Positions 11,361 through 24,786 of a DNA stretch of 64,000 nt are shown piece by piece. The stretch covers positions 47,501 through 111,500 of the forward strand of contig JAXCGZ010007647.1 in the NCBI GenBank assembly GCA_037179515.1. The letters are read 5' to 3'. How positions within the stretch are numbered: position 1 is the stretch's first letter; every line of letters begins with the position of its first letter. The translations under genes were made by a program, and so were the position numbers. Below the pieces are notes generated by a model. The model saw only the letters and a program-made list of their open reading frames with translations, was not told the origin of the DNA and did not search any database. The DNA comes from Halocaridina rubra (Eukaryota > Arthropoda > Malacostraca > Decapoda > Atyidae).

Positions 11361-13263
11361 GATTACCTAATTGTGTTTACGGGAAAGAGCCCAAAGCTCG
11401 TATCTTCCCGTCTCCTCATCGGTTCCATTTTATACTTAGTGATACTTATCATACCTGTCCTTAAAACTATGGATTGAGATAGCATTAACTACCTCCTCGC
11501 TTAGCCAATTCCAATTATCAACTACTCTTACACTGAAAAAGTATTTCCTTACATCCTGCAAAGAAGTTTTCTTACGAAGCTTCAAACTATGACCTCTACT
11601 TCTAGAGCCAGCCATATCAAAATATCGATCCCTATCCACTCTATCATAACCATGAAGGAATTTAAAGACTGTCACCATATCCCCCCCTCACTCTTCTAGC
11701 TTCTAGTGATGGTAAGTCTAATTCCCTCAGCCTCTCATCATAACTGAGATTGCGTATTTCTGGCACCAGTTTCGTGGCATGTCTTTGAACTTTTTCAACC
11801 ATAGCTATGTGCTTTTTCAAGTGTGGATTCCAAAAGGGGGCTGCATATTCGACTTTTAGCCTCACATAGGTTACATAAATATTTCTGAACATTTCCTTGT
11901 CCATGTGAATGAAGGCTACCCTTACATTTGATAAGAATGCATATGCTGCCCTTACTATGCAATTTATATGTAGTTCTGGAGACAAATCTGCCAGTATGTT
12001 TACTCCTAGATCTCTCTCATTTTCTGTCTCTTGAAGTTGTACTCCAGCCACCGAGTAGTCAGGCTTGGGCCTTCTTGCACTTGTACCCATTCTCATTACC
12101 TCACATTTTGAAGTATTGAATTTCATTAGCCACTTTTCTGACCACTCATGCAGATTATTTAGATCCTCCTGAAGTTCTCTACCATTGTTCTCGTTTTTTA
12201 CTTTCTTCACAATCTTTGCATCATCTGCAAACATATTCATGAATGAATTTAAAGACTCTGGTAGGTCATTTACATATACAAGGAGCAAAAGTGGCCCTAA
12301 AACTGAACCCTGTGGAACTCCACTACTAACTCTTCTCCATTCAGACACTGAGTGTCTTACTCTAACCCTCTGTTCCCTTCCTCCTAAGTAAGTTTTTATC
12401 CATTCCAAAACATTTCCACCTATTCTAGCCATTGATTGCAGCTTCCTAATAAGTCTCCCATGTGGAACAGTGTCAAACGCTTTCTGGAAGTCTAGGAATA
12501 TGCAATCTGCCCAGCCCTCTCTTTCCTGTAAGATTCGGCTTACCTCATCATAAAATTCTAATAAGTTTGTTACTGTTGATCTACCTTCTCTGAAGCCATG
12601 TTGCCTCACTGACAAAAAGTTGAAGGATTCCACGTGAAGAGAGATATGTTTCCTTAGTAGTTTCTCCATAACTTTGCAAACTATGCTGGTCAAGGAAACT
12701 GGTCTATAGTTCAGAGCCGTATCCCTCCTTCCCTTTTTGAAAATAGGTATCACATTTGCTTGTTTCCAGCATCTTGGAATCTCCCCTGACTCCAGTGACT
12801 TTTTAAATATGATACTTAGTGCCACTGATATTGAGTTTGCGCATTTTTTAAGCACATGAGGGGATATGTCATCAGGACCTGTAGCTTTATGAACATCTAA
12901 ATCCATCAACGCTTTGCATACCTCTGTGGCTGTAAGGTTGATGTTCTCTAATACTGGCCCTTGAGCTTCTATCTCTGCAATCTGAAGGGGTGGGGTATTT
13001 TCTACTTTAAATACTGACTGAAACTCCTTGTTCAATTCTTTGCAAATCTCTTCATCCGTCTCAGTGATGCTTCCATCTGCTCTCTTTAGCCTTAAAACCT
13101 GTTTTTTTACCTTCAGTTTTCCTCTGATAAAGCTGTGGAAAAGCTTGGGATTTTCTTTAGCCTTCCTGGTGATGTCACTCTCATAGTCTCTCTCTGCTTC
13201 TCTCCTTTTACTTAGGTAGTCATTTCTTGCTCTTTTGTAGGTTTGCCAGGCATTTATGTGTAT
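11361..13263 (-). mobile_element. CR1-like LINE tandem unit C (1,903 bp)
   Basis: This is the third tandem unit, exactly 1,903 bp from unit B at every landmark checked (tail at 11361, RT frame 11662-13035, C-terminal frame 11436-11678). It shares the same poly-C frameshift as B. The RT motifs FLDFQKAFDTVPH and NMFADDAKI are retained. Confidence 0.92.
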
Positions 13264-15769
13264 GATTACCTAATTGTGTTTACGGGAAAGAGCCCAAAGC
13301 TCGTATCTTCCCGTCTCCTCATCGGTTCCATTTTATACTTAGTGATACTTATCATACCTGTCCTTAAAACTATGGATTGAGATAGCATTAACTACCTCCT
13401 CGCTTAGCCAATTCCAATTATCAACTACTCTTACACTGAAAAAGTATTTCCTTACATCCTGCAAAGAAGTTTTCTTACGAAGCTTCAAACTATGACCTCT
13501 ACTTCTAGAGCCAGCCATATCAAAATATCGATCCCTATCCACTCTATCATAACCATGAAGGAATTTAAAGACTGTCACCATATCCCCCCCTCACTCTTCT
13601 AGCTTCTAGTGATGGTAAGTCTAATTCCCTCAGCCTCTCATCATAACTGAGATTGCGTATTTCTGGCACCAGTTTCGTGGCATGTCTTTGAACTTTTTCA
13701 AGCTTAGCTATGTGCTTTTTCAAGTGCGGATTCCAAAAGGGGGCTGCATATTCTAGTTTTGGCCCCACATAGGTTACATAAATATTTCTGAACATTTCCT
13801 TGTCCATGTGCCTGAAGGCTACCCTTACATTTGATAAGAATGCATATGCTGCCCTTACTATGCCATTTATATGTATTTCTGGAGACAAATCTGCCAGTAT
13901 GTTTACTCCTAGATCTCTCTCATTTTCTGTCTCTTGAAGTTGTACTCCAGCCACCGAGTAGTCAAACTTGGGCCTTCTTGCACTTGTACCCATTCTCATT
14001 ACCTTACATTTTTAAGTATTGAATTTCATTAGCCACTTTTCTGACCACTCATGCAGATTATTTAGATCCTCCTGAAGTTCTCTACCATTGTTCTCGTTTT
14101 TTACTTTCTTCACAATCTTTGCATCATCTGCAAACATATTCATGAATGAATTTACACACTCTGGTAGGTCATTTACATATACAAGGAACAAAAGTGGCCC
14201 TAAAACTGAACCCTGTGGAACCCCACTACTAACTCTTCTCCATTCAGACACTGAGTGTCTTACTCTAACCCTCTGTTCCCTTCCTTCTAAGTAAGTTTTT
14301 ATCCATTCCAAAACATTCCCACCTATTCTAGCCATTGATTGCAGCTTCCTAATAAGTCTCCCATGTGGAACAGTGTCAAACGCTTTCTGGAAGTCTAGGA
14401 ATATGCAGTTTGCCCAGCCCTCTCTTTCCTGTAAGATTTGGCTTACCTCATCATAAAATTCTAATAAGTTTGTTACTGTTGATCTACCTTCTCTGAAGCC
14501 ATGTTGCCTCACTGACAAAAAGTTGAAGGATTCCACGTGAAGAGAGATATGTTTCCTTAGTAGTTTCTCCATAAATTTGCAAACTATGCTGGTCAAGGAA
14601 ACTGGTCTATAGTTCAGAGCGGTATCCCTCCTTCCCTTTTTGAAGATAGGTATCACATTTGCTTGTTTCCAGCATCTTGGAATCTCCCCCGACTCCAGTG
14701 ACTCCTTAAATATGATACTTAGTGCCACTGATATTGTGTTTGCGCATTTTTTAAGCACATGAGGGGATATGTCATCAGGACCTGTAGCTTTATGAACATC
14801 TAAATCCATCAGCGCTTTGCATACCTCTGTGGCTGTAAGGTTGATGTTCTCTAATGCCGGCCCTTGAGCTTCTATCACTGCAATATGAAGGGGTAGGGTA
14901 TTTTCTACTGTAAATACTGACTGAAACTCCTTGTTCAATTCTTTGCAGATCTCTTCATCCGTCTCAGTGATGCTTCCATCCGCTCTCTTTAGCCTTAGAA
15001 CCTGTTCTTTTACCTTCAGTTTTCCTCTGATAAAGCTGTGGAAAAGCTTGGGATTTTCTTTAGCCTTCCTGGTGATGTCCCTCTCATAGTCTCTCTCTGC
15101 CTCTATCCTTTTACTTAGGTAGTCATTTCTTGCTCTTTTGTAGGTTTGCCAGGCATTTATGTTTTTTCTCCTCCTATACCTTTTCCAGCATTTGTCTCTC
15201 CACTCCTTAGCTCTTTTACACCCATTATCGAACCATTTCTCTCTGGCATGAATTACACCTACTTTGGTGACAGGTATGCAGCAATCTACTATCTTCCCAT
15301 ATTTCTCACAAAAGATGTCATACATTTCTTGTACAGATTTGTTGTAAAATAAGGTTCTCCAGTCAATAACTGCAAAAAGCTCATTCATTTTGATGTAATC
15401 TCCTTTCCGATAGTTCCTCCTCATGTCCTCAGTGCCTCTACTCTCAGGAAGAATATCTTCAATGATATACTCCATCAACAACACACAGTGGTCACTCTTT
15501 CCAATTGGTGGTTCATACTCAATTTTTTCAATATCCAACACATTATCTGTGAACACTAGATCAAGTAGTGATGGCTCATCCTCACCCCTGGCCCTTGTTG
15601 GTTCCATTACATGTTGGTGTAGGAAATTCCCTTGTACGCAATCTAGGAATCTTGCCCCGAATGAGTCCTCACCACTGTGTGGGTCAAGATTTATCCAATC
15701 TATCTCTTTATGATTAAAGTCTCCCATAATCAAAATCCTACATTTTTTTCCCGTGCCATGTTAACAACT

Positions 15770-15771
<2 letters not shown>
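13264..15771 (-). mobile_element. CR1-like LINE copy D, longer, includes part of the endonuclease
   Basis: The 3' end to about 13690 is the same variant as units B and C, including the 7-C frameshift. Beyond that the sequence belongs to a diverged copy and is not truncated at GGCATTTATG. It codes (14012-15733) for the endonuclease half with GDFNHKEIDW and KSDHCVLL, a linker (RRKNINAWQTYKRARNDY), and the RT with FLDFQKAFDTVPH and NMFADDAKI. One nonsense change (TCA to TAA in the FNTSKC motif, near 14013) interrupts it. The 5' end stops at TTAACAACTGAG, directly against (TG)n of the next copy. Confidence 0.88.

Positions 15772-15812
<41 letters not shown>
15772..15812. repeat. (TG)n between two LINE copies
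   Basis: About 20 TG units separate the truncated 5' end of copy D from the 3' tail (GATTACTTAATTGTG) of copy E. It reads as the tail of copy E. Confidence 0.9.
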
Positions 15813-15813
<1 letters not shown>

Positions 15814-17407
15814 TTACTTAATTGTGTTTACGGGAAAGAGCTCAAAGCTAGTATCTTCCCGTCTCCTCATCGGTTTCATTTTGTACTTAGTGATACTTAT
15901 CATACCTATACTTAAAACTATGGATTGAGATAGCATTAACTACCTCCTCACTTAGCCAATTCCAATTATCAACTACTCTTACACTGAAAAAAGTATTTCC
16001 TTACATCCTGCAAAGATGTTTTGTTATGAAGCTTCAAATTTTGACCTCTAGTTCTAGAGCCAGCCATATAAAAATGTCAATCCCTATCCACTCTATCATA
16101 ACCATGAAGGAATTTAAAGACTGTCACCATATCCCCCCTCAATCTTCGAGCTTCGAGTGATGACAAGTCTAATTCCCTCAGCCTCTTATCATAACTGAGA
16201 TTATGTATTTCTGGCACCAGCTTCCTGGCATGTCTTTGAACTTTTTCAAGCTTAGCTATGTGCTTTTCAAGTGCGGATTCCAAAGGGGCTACATATTCAA
16301 GTTTTGGCCTCATATAGGTTACATGAATTTTTCTAAACATTTCCTTGTCCATGTGCCTGAAGGCTACCCTCACATTTGATAAGAAGGCATATACTGTCAT
16401 TACTATGCCATTTATATGTATATCTGGAGAAAAATCTGCCAGTATGCTTACTCCTAGATCTCTCTCATTTTCTGTCTCTTGAAGTTGTACTCCAGCCACC
16501 GAGTAGTCAAGCTTGGGCCTTCTTGCACTTGTACCCATTCTCATTACCTTACATTTTGAAGTATTGAATTTCATTATCCACTTTTCTGACCACTCATGCA
16601 GACTATTTAGATCTTCCTGAAGTTCTCTACCTTTCTTCTCGTTTTTTTACTTTCTTCACAATCTTTGCATCATCTGCAAACATATTCATGAATGAATTTA
16701 CACACTCTGGTAGGTCATTTACATATACAAGGAACAAAAGTGGCCCTAAAACTGAACTCTGTGGAACTCCACTCTTCTCCATTCAGACACTGAGTATCTT
16801 ACTCTAACCCTCTGTTCCCTTCCTTGTAAGTATGTTTTTATCCATTTCAAGACATTTCCACCTATTCTAGCCATTGCTTGCAGCTTCCTAATAAGTCTCC
16901 CATGTGGAACAGTGTCAAACGCTTTCTGGAAGTCTAGGAATATGCAATCTGCCCAGCCCTCTCTTTCCTGTAAGATTCGGCTTACCTCATCATAAAATTC
17001 TAATAAGTTTGCTACTGTTGATCTACCTTCTCTTAAGCCATGTTGCCTCACTGACAAAAAGTTGAAGGATTCCACGTGAAGAGAGATATGTTTCCTAGTA
17101 GTTTCTCCATAACTTTGCAAACTATGCTGGTCAAGGAGACTGGTCTATTGTTTAGAGCCATATCCCTTCTTCCCATTTTGAAGATAGGTATCACGTTTGC
17201 TTGTTTCCAGCATTCTGTAGCTTTATGGACATCTAACTCCATCAGCGCTTTGCATACCTCTGTGGCTGTAAGGTTGATGTTCTCTAATACTGGCCCATGA
17301 TCTTCTATCTCCGCAATCTGAGAGGGTGGAGTATTTTCTACTGTAATTACTGACTGAAACTCCTTGTTCAATTCTTTGTAGATCTCTTCATCCATCTCAG
17401 TCACACT
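15813..17407 (-). mobile_element. CR1-like LINE copy E, diverged, with internal deletions
   Basis: This is the same family as A-D but clearly older. The C-terminal part (16077-16574) and RT part (16746-17120, 17048-17413) are separated by frameshifts. The sequence between LDVHKAT and CWKQANVIPIF (near 17213) lacks about 37 codons present in the other copies, and the GVPQGSVLGP region near 16765 is shortened. The 5' end meets a MITE terminus at about 17408. Confidence 0.85.
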
Positions 17408-17507
17408 CCCCAATTTACGAACGAGTTACATTCCAGGAGTCCGTTTGTAAGAAAAATTGTATGTAAATTATTATAGGTTTAATAAATGTACTGTACAGTA
17501 CATACAT
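17408..17507. mobile_element. Terminus of a pogo/Tigger-type MITE
   Basis: CCCCAATTTACGAACGAGTT followed by a GTCCGTTTGTAAG stretch resembles the reverse complement of the terminus at 18010-18056 (CTTACGAACAGACTTCTGG, then AAGTTGGGGAATG). It is interpreted as one end of a non-autonomous pogo-type element cut by the SINE that follows. Confidence 0.5.
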
Positions 17508-17662
17508 ATGCAGTACAGTGGCAACACACTGGCTTCACGTTCATGAGGCTAGCGATTGGTATCCGTCCAAGACCAAGAGTTTAAGTTGTTTACTGGGATG
17601 TTACTGCTGTTGCTGGGCACCACAGTGGGGGATTTGGGCTTGTCCCGGCTGATGTTTTGAGG
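17508..17662 (+). mobile_element. SINE-A copy 1 (tRNA-derived)
   Basis: GCAGTACAGTGGCAACACAC followed by a weakened B-box-like segment and the body GTTTAAGTTGTTTACTG, then CACCACAGTGGGGGATTTG. The same body occurs at 29779-29962 and, reversed, at 59630-59846, so this is a dispersed SINE family. The head resembles tRNA internal promoter boxes. Confidence 0.75.
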
Positions 17663-17730
17663 AGTACCTTAGAGGGATATCAGAACTGAAGCCTGGCAAC
17701 TTTTACATTTACCTTTAAAGACACATAACT

Positions 17731-18058
17731 GCTACAGAAGCTCCCTTACTTATGAACAACTGAGTTACAAATATTCACAGATACAAATAAAAAAACTACC
17801 CATTATCTACCCATGTATTAATGTATGCATTACTGTACTGTACTGTTTTATTACATTATAATAACTGCATTTATATTCATTGATACTGTATGCTTTATGG
17901 TTTATGTAGTAGTTAAGTGTCTTTTGGCTATGTACTGTACAGAACTGCATATGTGTGTTGTACATTTTTTCTTTTACCGGCAAACAACTTACGAATAATT
18001 CTACTTACGAACAGACTTCTGGAACCTAACTCATTCATAAGTTGGGGAATGTCTGTAT
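17731..18058. mobile_element. Pogo-type MITE with TA target
   Basis: The left end CAGAAGCTCCCTTACTTATG and the inverted right end (reverse complement CAGACATTCCCCAACTTATG) form imperfect terminal repeats flanked by TA. There is no coding capacity. A partial inverted copy of its left 150 bp lies at 18283-18429, and a short similar stretch (ATGTATTAATGTATGTATTA) lies near 24306. Confidence 0.65.
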
Positions 18059-18071
18059 ATAAAGCATAAAG

Positions 18072-18270
18072 TTTGTTCCGGTTTTACGTCACAGACTCCC
18101 ATTTTTACCAAGGGCTAGGATGGTTGTCTTCATGTGAAGGATTTGTTTTGGCAGATGTAATCCTTACCCTGAATGCATGCCCTTGCTAACCTCAGACCGT
18201 GACGGGGTGTGAACCATCGACCTGATGCCTCAAAGTCGCGGACGCTACCGCTTGAGCCACGGTGACTACG
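18072..18270 (-). mobile_element. SINE-B copy 1 (tRNA-derived)
   Basis: The minus strand begins GTAGTCACCGTGGCTCAAGC, a tRNA-like head with A-box (GGTAGCGTCC), and ends GACGTAAAACCGGAAC. Flanks carry a 12-bp imperfect target duplication: TAAAGCATAAAG at 18060-18071 and TAAAGCATATAG at 18271-18282. Related copies lie at 58588, 59452 (partial) and 61653. Confidence 0.88.
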
Positions 18271-18282
18271 TAAAGCATATAG

Positions 18283-18425
18283 TATGCAGTGTTAATGAAT
18301 TTTAATGCAGTAATAATAATGTAATAATACAGTAATACATACATTAATGCATGAGTAGATAATGGGTAGGTTTTTGTTCGTATCTGCGAATGTTCATAAC
18401 ACGGTCATTCATAAGTAGGGAAGCA

Positions 18426-18429
<4 letters not shown>
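18283..18429 (-). mobile_element. Partial inverted copy of the pogo-type MITE
   Basis: The reverse complement (GATGCTTCCCTACTTATGAA, then CTACCCATTATCTACTCATG) matches the left half of 17731-18058 over about 145 bp. It is truncated by the SINE-B insertion at its inner end. Confidence 0.65.

Positions 18430-18498
<69 letters not shown>
18430..18498. repeat. (AT)n array
   Basis: About 35 AT units lie directly before the left terminus of the palindromic element. Confidence 0.95.
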
Positions 18499-20045
<1,547 letters not shown>

Positions 20046-21590
20046 TGTATATATCGATTGCCTCGGAGGTACTTTTCTGCCATCCTCCTCCTCTTCTACT
20101 GCTTAATGCGATCGAATATTATGAAGATAATGGAAAAAAGCATTAAGAACAAACAGCAAACTAACTTTTCATGTAATATCAGCAAGATAATTACAGTGTG
20201 TATTCATTAAACTGTGGTTAACAAGAGTCATTTGCAATGCCAACAGGGCAAAATTACTTATTGATTATTTGCAGTTTATAGCATAAAACACTTTAGTTAA
20301 ATTATTAATTATTTGCAACATAGAGCGAATAATCATTTTATTTACAAGTATTGACGTAAAACACTTTATTTACGATGATAGGGAGGTGTGAAATTAAATT
20401 AGAATTTGTTAGAGGAAGAGATAGATTTTACGTGATAATGATGGCAAAATTTTTACTTTGAAATCACAATGATCGAAATTTCTTATTAATGCACATAGGC
20501 GGTAATTTCCAGGTCAAGGAACTAAATTTGGCAAAGGATATTTCAGTTAGGTAATTTACAAAAGTGTGTTTTGTATGGAAATGGAACTGAGAAAAATATC
20601 TTAGGATTTGACCAGTAACACATTTAACTAGTGACGAATTTCATCAGTTTTTCAAATTTCCAATTTGCTTGACCAACGAGCTTTATCATACACTATCTCT
20701 CACCTTGTTTGTGCCAAACGAATTCCCGTGAAGATGCCATGTAAAAAAGTTTGAAGTAAACATGACTGCTGAGGCAAGATCTTGCCTCTGGGATGTTTGG
20801 CCGCCAAATGAGAGTGATCAAGAGCCCCATTTAGTGATGTCATCCTTCGGCCAGCCTGTAGGGTATATATTCACAGCAGTAAATCGTCCCCCAATGGTTT
20901 TTTTTACTATAATGGTGGTCCCTGGCAGGCATTTATGGCAGAGATGCAAGGGAGAGATAGTATTTTAGGTGCAACAAGCGGAAACAATCAACAGAAACAA
21001 GAAATATTTATTGGCGAAATACCTGCAGGTTATCTTTGTGTTGCAGGAGAAAGAATTTTAAATATTTAAATAGTAAAGAAGCTACTGAAATGCATCTAGA
21101 CAGGGTAATGACATATCAGCAGGGTCAAGTTTACAAGAAAATTATCATTAAGAGAAATTTTTATAATGTAAAAAATTTATCAGCAAAGGCAATTTTATAA
21201 TAAGAAAATGCTTAAACAACGTATCTAACAGACTTGGTAGAATTATGTCATCGTTCATGAGAAAAAAGAAAAAGCAGAAAACAGAGAAATAGGAGGAAGA
21301 TTTCTATATTGGAATCATGCTTTCTACACGTACAAGAATATTAAACAAGATATATTTAAAATTAGTGCTATTTTGAAATATAGGTTGTAAATAATCATAA
21401 TCTGCAAAATGCAGGGAATGAGATTTTTATTTTCTTAGTAAGAAAAGAGTACAGCCTCTGGTGACATTGAGCAAAACACTCTGTCACAAGAAGACTTACT
21501 GAAGAAACGGAAAACCTTTTAGCAATTTGAATGGAACACCACTTGCAATGTTGAGTAAGATTGTCTCTTATTCCTTCGCATTCTGATCCT
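20046..21590. other. No gene or repeat family recognised
   Basis: AT-rich sequence with only short open frames and no recognised motif, splice pattern or terminal repeat. Confidence 0.6.
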
Positions 21591-21595
21591 TAAGA

Positions 21596-22150
21596 TGCCT
21601 CCTCTCCCTCTTCCTCCTCCTCTGCTCTCAAGCTAAGGAGAAAGTAAAAACCACTAAACTTTACATCATTGCATACATCACCTCAAACCTTCACTGCCAG
21701 TTTACTATAAAAAGGTTGGCACTGTACAATAGTTTACTGTTTGTACTATTACAATGTCTCATTATTATTGTACATGTTACAATTTATAATATGATTTTTG
21801 TTTTACGGCTTTCAAAAAATATTTGTGCTCTTACAGCACAATAACCCATCCTGTGGCCAACTAGTTCTTATACTGCCTCCTCTTCCTCTTCCCCCTCCGC
21901 AATTCTCAAGCAAGTGGGAATGTAGAAGCCACTAAATTTTATCTTGTTGCATGCATCACCTCAAATCATTAATTCCAGTTTAAGAGGTTTTTGCTGCACA
22001 GTAGCTTACTGTATGTACTATTACAATGTCATATTTCCGTACGTATAATAGTTTATTTATATGATTCATGCTTTATTGCTTATTAACCTTGATATTTGTT
22101 ATTATCAATAAACATTATGTTCTCTCTTACATCATCACCAACTTTTGCTA
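21596..22150 (+). repeat. Imperfect tandem duplication, period about 275 bp
   Basis: TGCCTCCTCT-rich start at 21596 recurs at 21874, and GTACTATTACAATGTC at about 21743 recurs at about 22015. Intervening matches include CATCACCTCAAA and AGTTTACTGT against AGCTTACTGT. A third partial copy may begin at about 22130. It is non-coding and of unknown origin. Confidence 0.7.
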
Positions 22151-22335
22151 CCTGTTTAGAAGTTGTTACTGAACAGTATTATTGCAATTTGTTAATATGA
22201 TATATGTTTGATGATTTATTAAATGAAATACTGTTTTTACGATAATAAAACAAAATTATAATACGTAACTCTGCGAATCCTTAGCATCTGTCAAAGATGA
22301 TTATTATTAAAGTACACCAGGTATTACATTATTAT

Positions 22336-24056
22336 ATATCTACCTTGGCTGTTTCCCTCTTTAATTGGGGGGTAGCCGACATCAAAAAAGAAAACAATAA
22401 GGGGAATACTTTGCTCCATGGACAATGACGAGGGAGCTAGAGACCGTTCAGATGGCGCTGCCAGAGTGCCACAGCCCACCCTCCCGGTCTCCTCCACAAC
22501 CTGTGTCGCAACACAACTGCCAACTCCCTTACCGCCCCTACCACAAGGCTACCTCTGTAAGATGCAGCCCCGTGGTAACAGCAGATGCCCATCAGAGCTG
22601 TGTCACAATCGCTCGCCACTCATTCCTATTCCTAGCACGCTCGCTTACTTCCCTCACATCCATCCTCCTATCATTCAGGGCTCTCCTTACTCCATCTATC
22701 CACCCAAACCACGGCCTCCCTCTAGCATTTCTCCCATCAACTCTCGCATTCATCACCTTTTTCAGCAGTCTTTCATCATCCATCCTTTCCACATGGCCAA
22801 ACCATCTCAGAACATTCATATCTACTCTGGCTGCAATTTCTCTCCTCACACCGTTCTTGCTCTCACCACTTCATTCCTAAACCTATCCAACCGAGATACA
22901 CCAATCATACTTCTCAGGCATTTCATCTCAAACACATTTAGTTTCTGTGTCTCACTTACTTTCATACCCCATAACTCTGATCCATACATCACAGTTGGCA
23001 CAACCACTTTCTCATGAAAAACTTTCTTAACATTCATTTCCAACCCTCTATTCTTCATCACTCCTTTCAATGCACACAACACTTTACATCCTTCATTCAC
23101 TCTGTGACACACATCCGCTACCACTCCACCATTTTCAGCTATAACAAAGCCTAAATACTTAAACTGATCAATTTCCTCAAGTGTCTCTCCATTCAACATA
23201 ACATTCAATCCAGCACCATCCTCATTTCGTGTACACCTCATAACCTTACTCTTTCCCACATTCACTCGCAACTTCCTTCTCTCACACACCATTCCAAATT
23301 CTGACACTAGCTGACACAGCTTCTCCTCTGAATCTGCCACCACCACAGTAGCATCTGCAAACAGCAACTGATTCAGCTCCCACTCGTTATCATCCCCATC
23401 TACCATTCTCAAACCTCGACCATACACTCGCTCTTTCACCTCTCTTACGACTCTATCAGTATACAAATTGAGCAGCCATGGTGACATCACACATCCCTGT
23501 CTCAGTCCAACACTTACTGGAAACCACTCTCTCACTTCATTCCCTACCCTAACACAAGCTCTACTGCCCTCATGCAAACATTTCACTGCATGCAGCAATT
23601 TGCCATTAATTCCATATAATCTCAAAACATTCCACATTGACTCTCTATCAACTCTATCATATGCTTTCTCCAGATCCAAAAATGCAAAATACACATCCTT
23701 ACCCTTAGCTAAATATTTCTCACATAACTGCCTAACCATAAAAATCTGATCTATACAACCTCTACCTCTTCTAAAACCACTCTGCACTTCTGCGATTACA
23801 TTTTCTGTCTTATCCCTAATCCTATTAACCAGTATCCTACCATACACTTTTCCTACCACACTCAACAAACTTATACCCCTAAAATTACTGCATTCATACA
23901 CATCTCCCTTACTTTTGTACAAGGGCACTACACAAGCAATCACCCATTCCACTGGCACCATTGACAGCATAAAGCATATATTAAACACTTTCACTAACCA
24001 TTCCAACGCAGTCACACCCCCTTCTTTCAGCATCTCCTGTGGGAAGGTATTACAAT
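22336..24056 (-). mobile_element. RTE-like LINE (RTE-2) copy 1, 5' truncated
   Basis: The 3' end at left, TCTACCTTGGCTGTTTCCCT, is shared with copy 2 at 52970. The 5' truncated end lies directly in the (TTA)n array starting at 24057. The coding content is an RT with an RTE-style C-terminus. Confidence 0.85.
22592..24056 (-). pseudogene. RTE-2 reverse transcriptase with FADA active site
   Basis: Minus-strand reading starts in the RT fingers (EMLKEGGVTALEWLVKVFN), then VVPLYKSKGDVYECSNFRGI, FAFLDLEKAYDRVDRESMW with the first catalytic Asp, and VGLRQGCVMSPWLLNLY. The catalytic box reads LLFADATVVVADS: the second Asp of FADD is Ala (GCT at 23350-23352), while copy 2 at 53970 keeps FADD. After a frame change at about 22850, the C-terminus LRWFGHVERMDDERLLKKV continues to a stop at 22592. 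The preceding isoleucine run in this frame is translated microsatellite, not protein. RTE assignment is by the C-terminal motif. Confidence 0.82.
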
Positions 24057-24191
<135 letters not shown>

Positions 24192-24360
24192 TATTATTTA
24201 CAACAAATAATTTGTTTTATTACAGAAAACGTAACTCAGTATCACCTCACCAGCTCTCATCCATAACCACTAAACCTACCCTGAAATTTTTAAGTGGAAC
24301 AACCCATGTATTAATGTATGTATTACTGTCCTTTATAACATTATTATTGTATTAAAATTC

Positions 24361-24760
24361 TGTGGTTTTGTGAAGACAATAATTTTCGTTTATGATTTTG
24401 TATAACTTGGATATGGTGACACTGTTTGGCAACACTTTAAACGGGATGTTGTTTACAGTTCTCGGCGGATGTTTGGGGGTGAAGAGCAGTGCTTGTGGAG
24501 TTGTTGAGTTGGTTGAGTTGTGTGATGGAATTGCTTTATTGGTTGAGTTGTGAGATGGAATTACTGTATTACTGAGTTGTGGAGGCTTAGCGGGAGCTCC
24601 CAGTGTAGGTGTTGATTTCTTTTTGTATGTGGCGGTTTGGAGAAAGGGGCAAGAAATCGGGTTTTGTACAGTTGTGAATGAGCTTTTAACTTCCAACACG
24701 TGCAGGTAGAGTTAAATTGAGGTAAGTGATATACATTACTTTTTTTCTAACTCGACCGCA
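24361..24760 (+). repeat. Gypsy-1 5' LTR
   Basis: Begins TGTGGTTTTGTG and ends GACCGCA. The first 231 bp recur at 28349 with about 90 percent similarity by eye. AGCTATCTAGGC follows immediately, where a primer binding site is expected; it does not start with TGG. Confidence 0.85.
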
Positions 24761-24786
24761 AGCTATCTAGGCTGACTAAAATCATT

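Noticed and set aside
7556..13263. CRISPR-like or phage-type repeat array
   Set aside because: Units are 1.9-kb LINE copies, not short repeats with spacers, in a eukaryotic context.
20762..20968. 68-residue open frame in the featureless region
   Set aside because: No motif, no splice context, no repeat support.
22418..23017. 199-residue Pro/Ser-rich plus-strand frame (similar at 52983-53723)
   Set aside because: Antisense of the RTE-2 RT C-terminus and 3' region; it appears in both copies for that reason.
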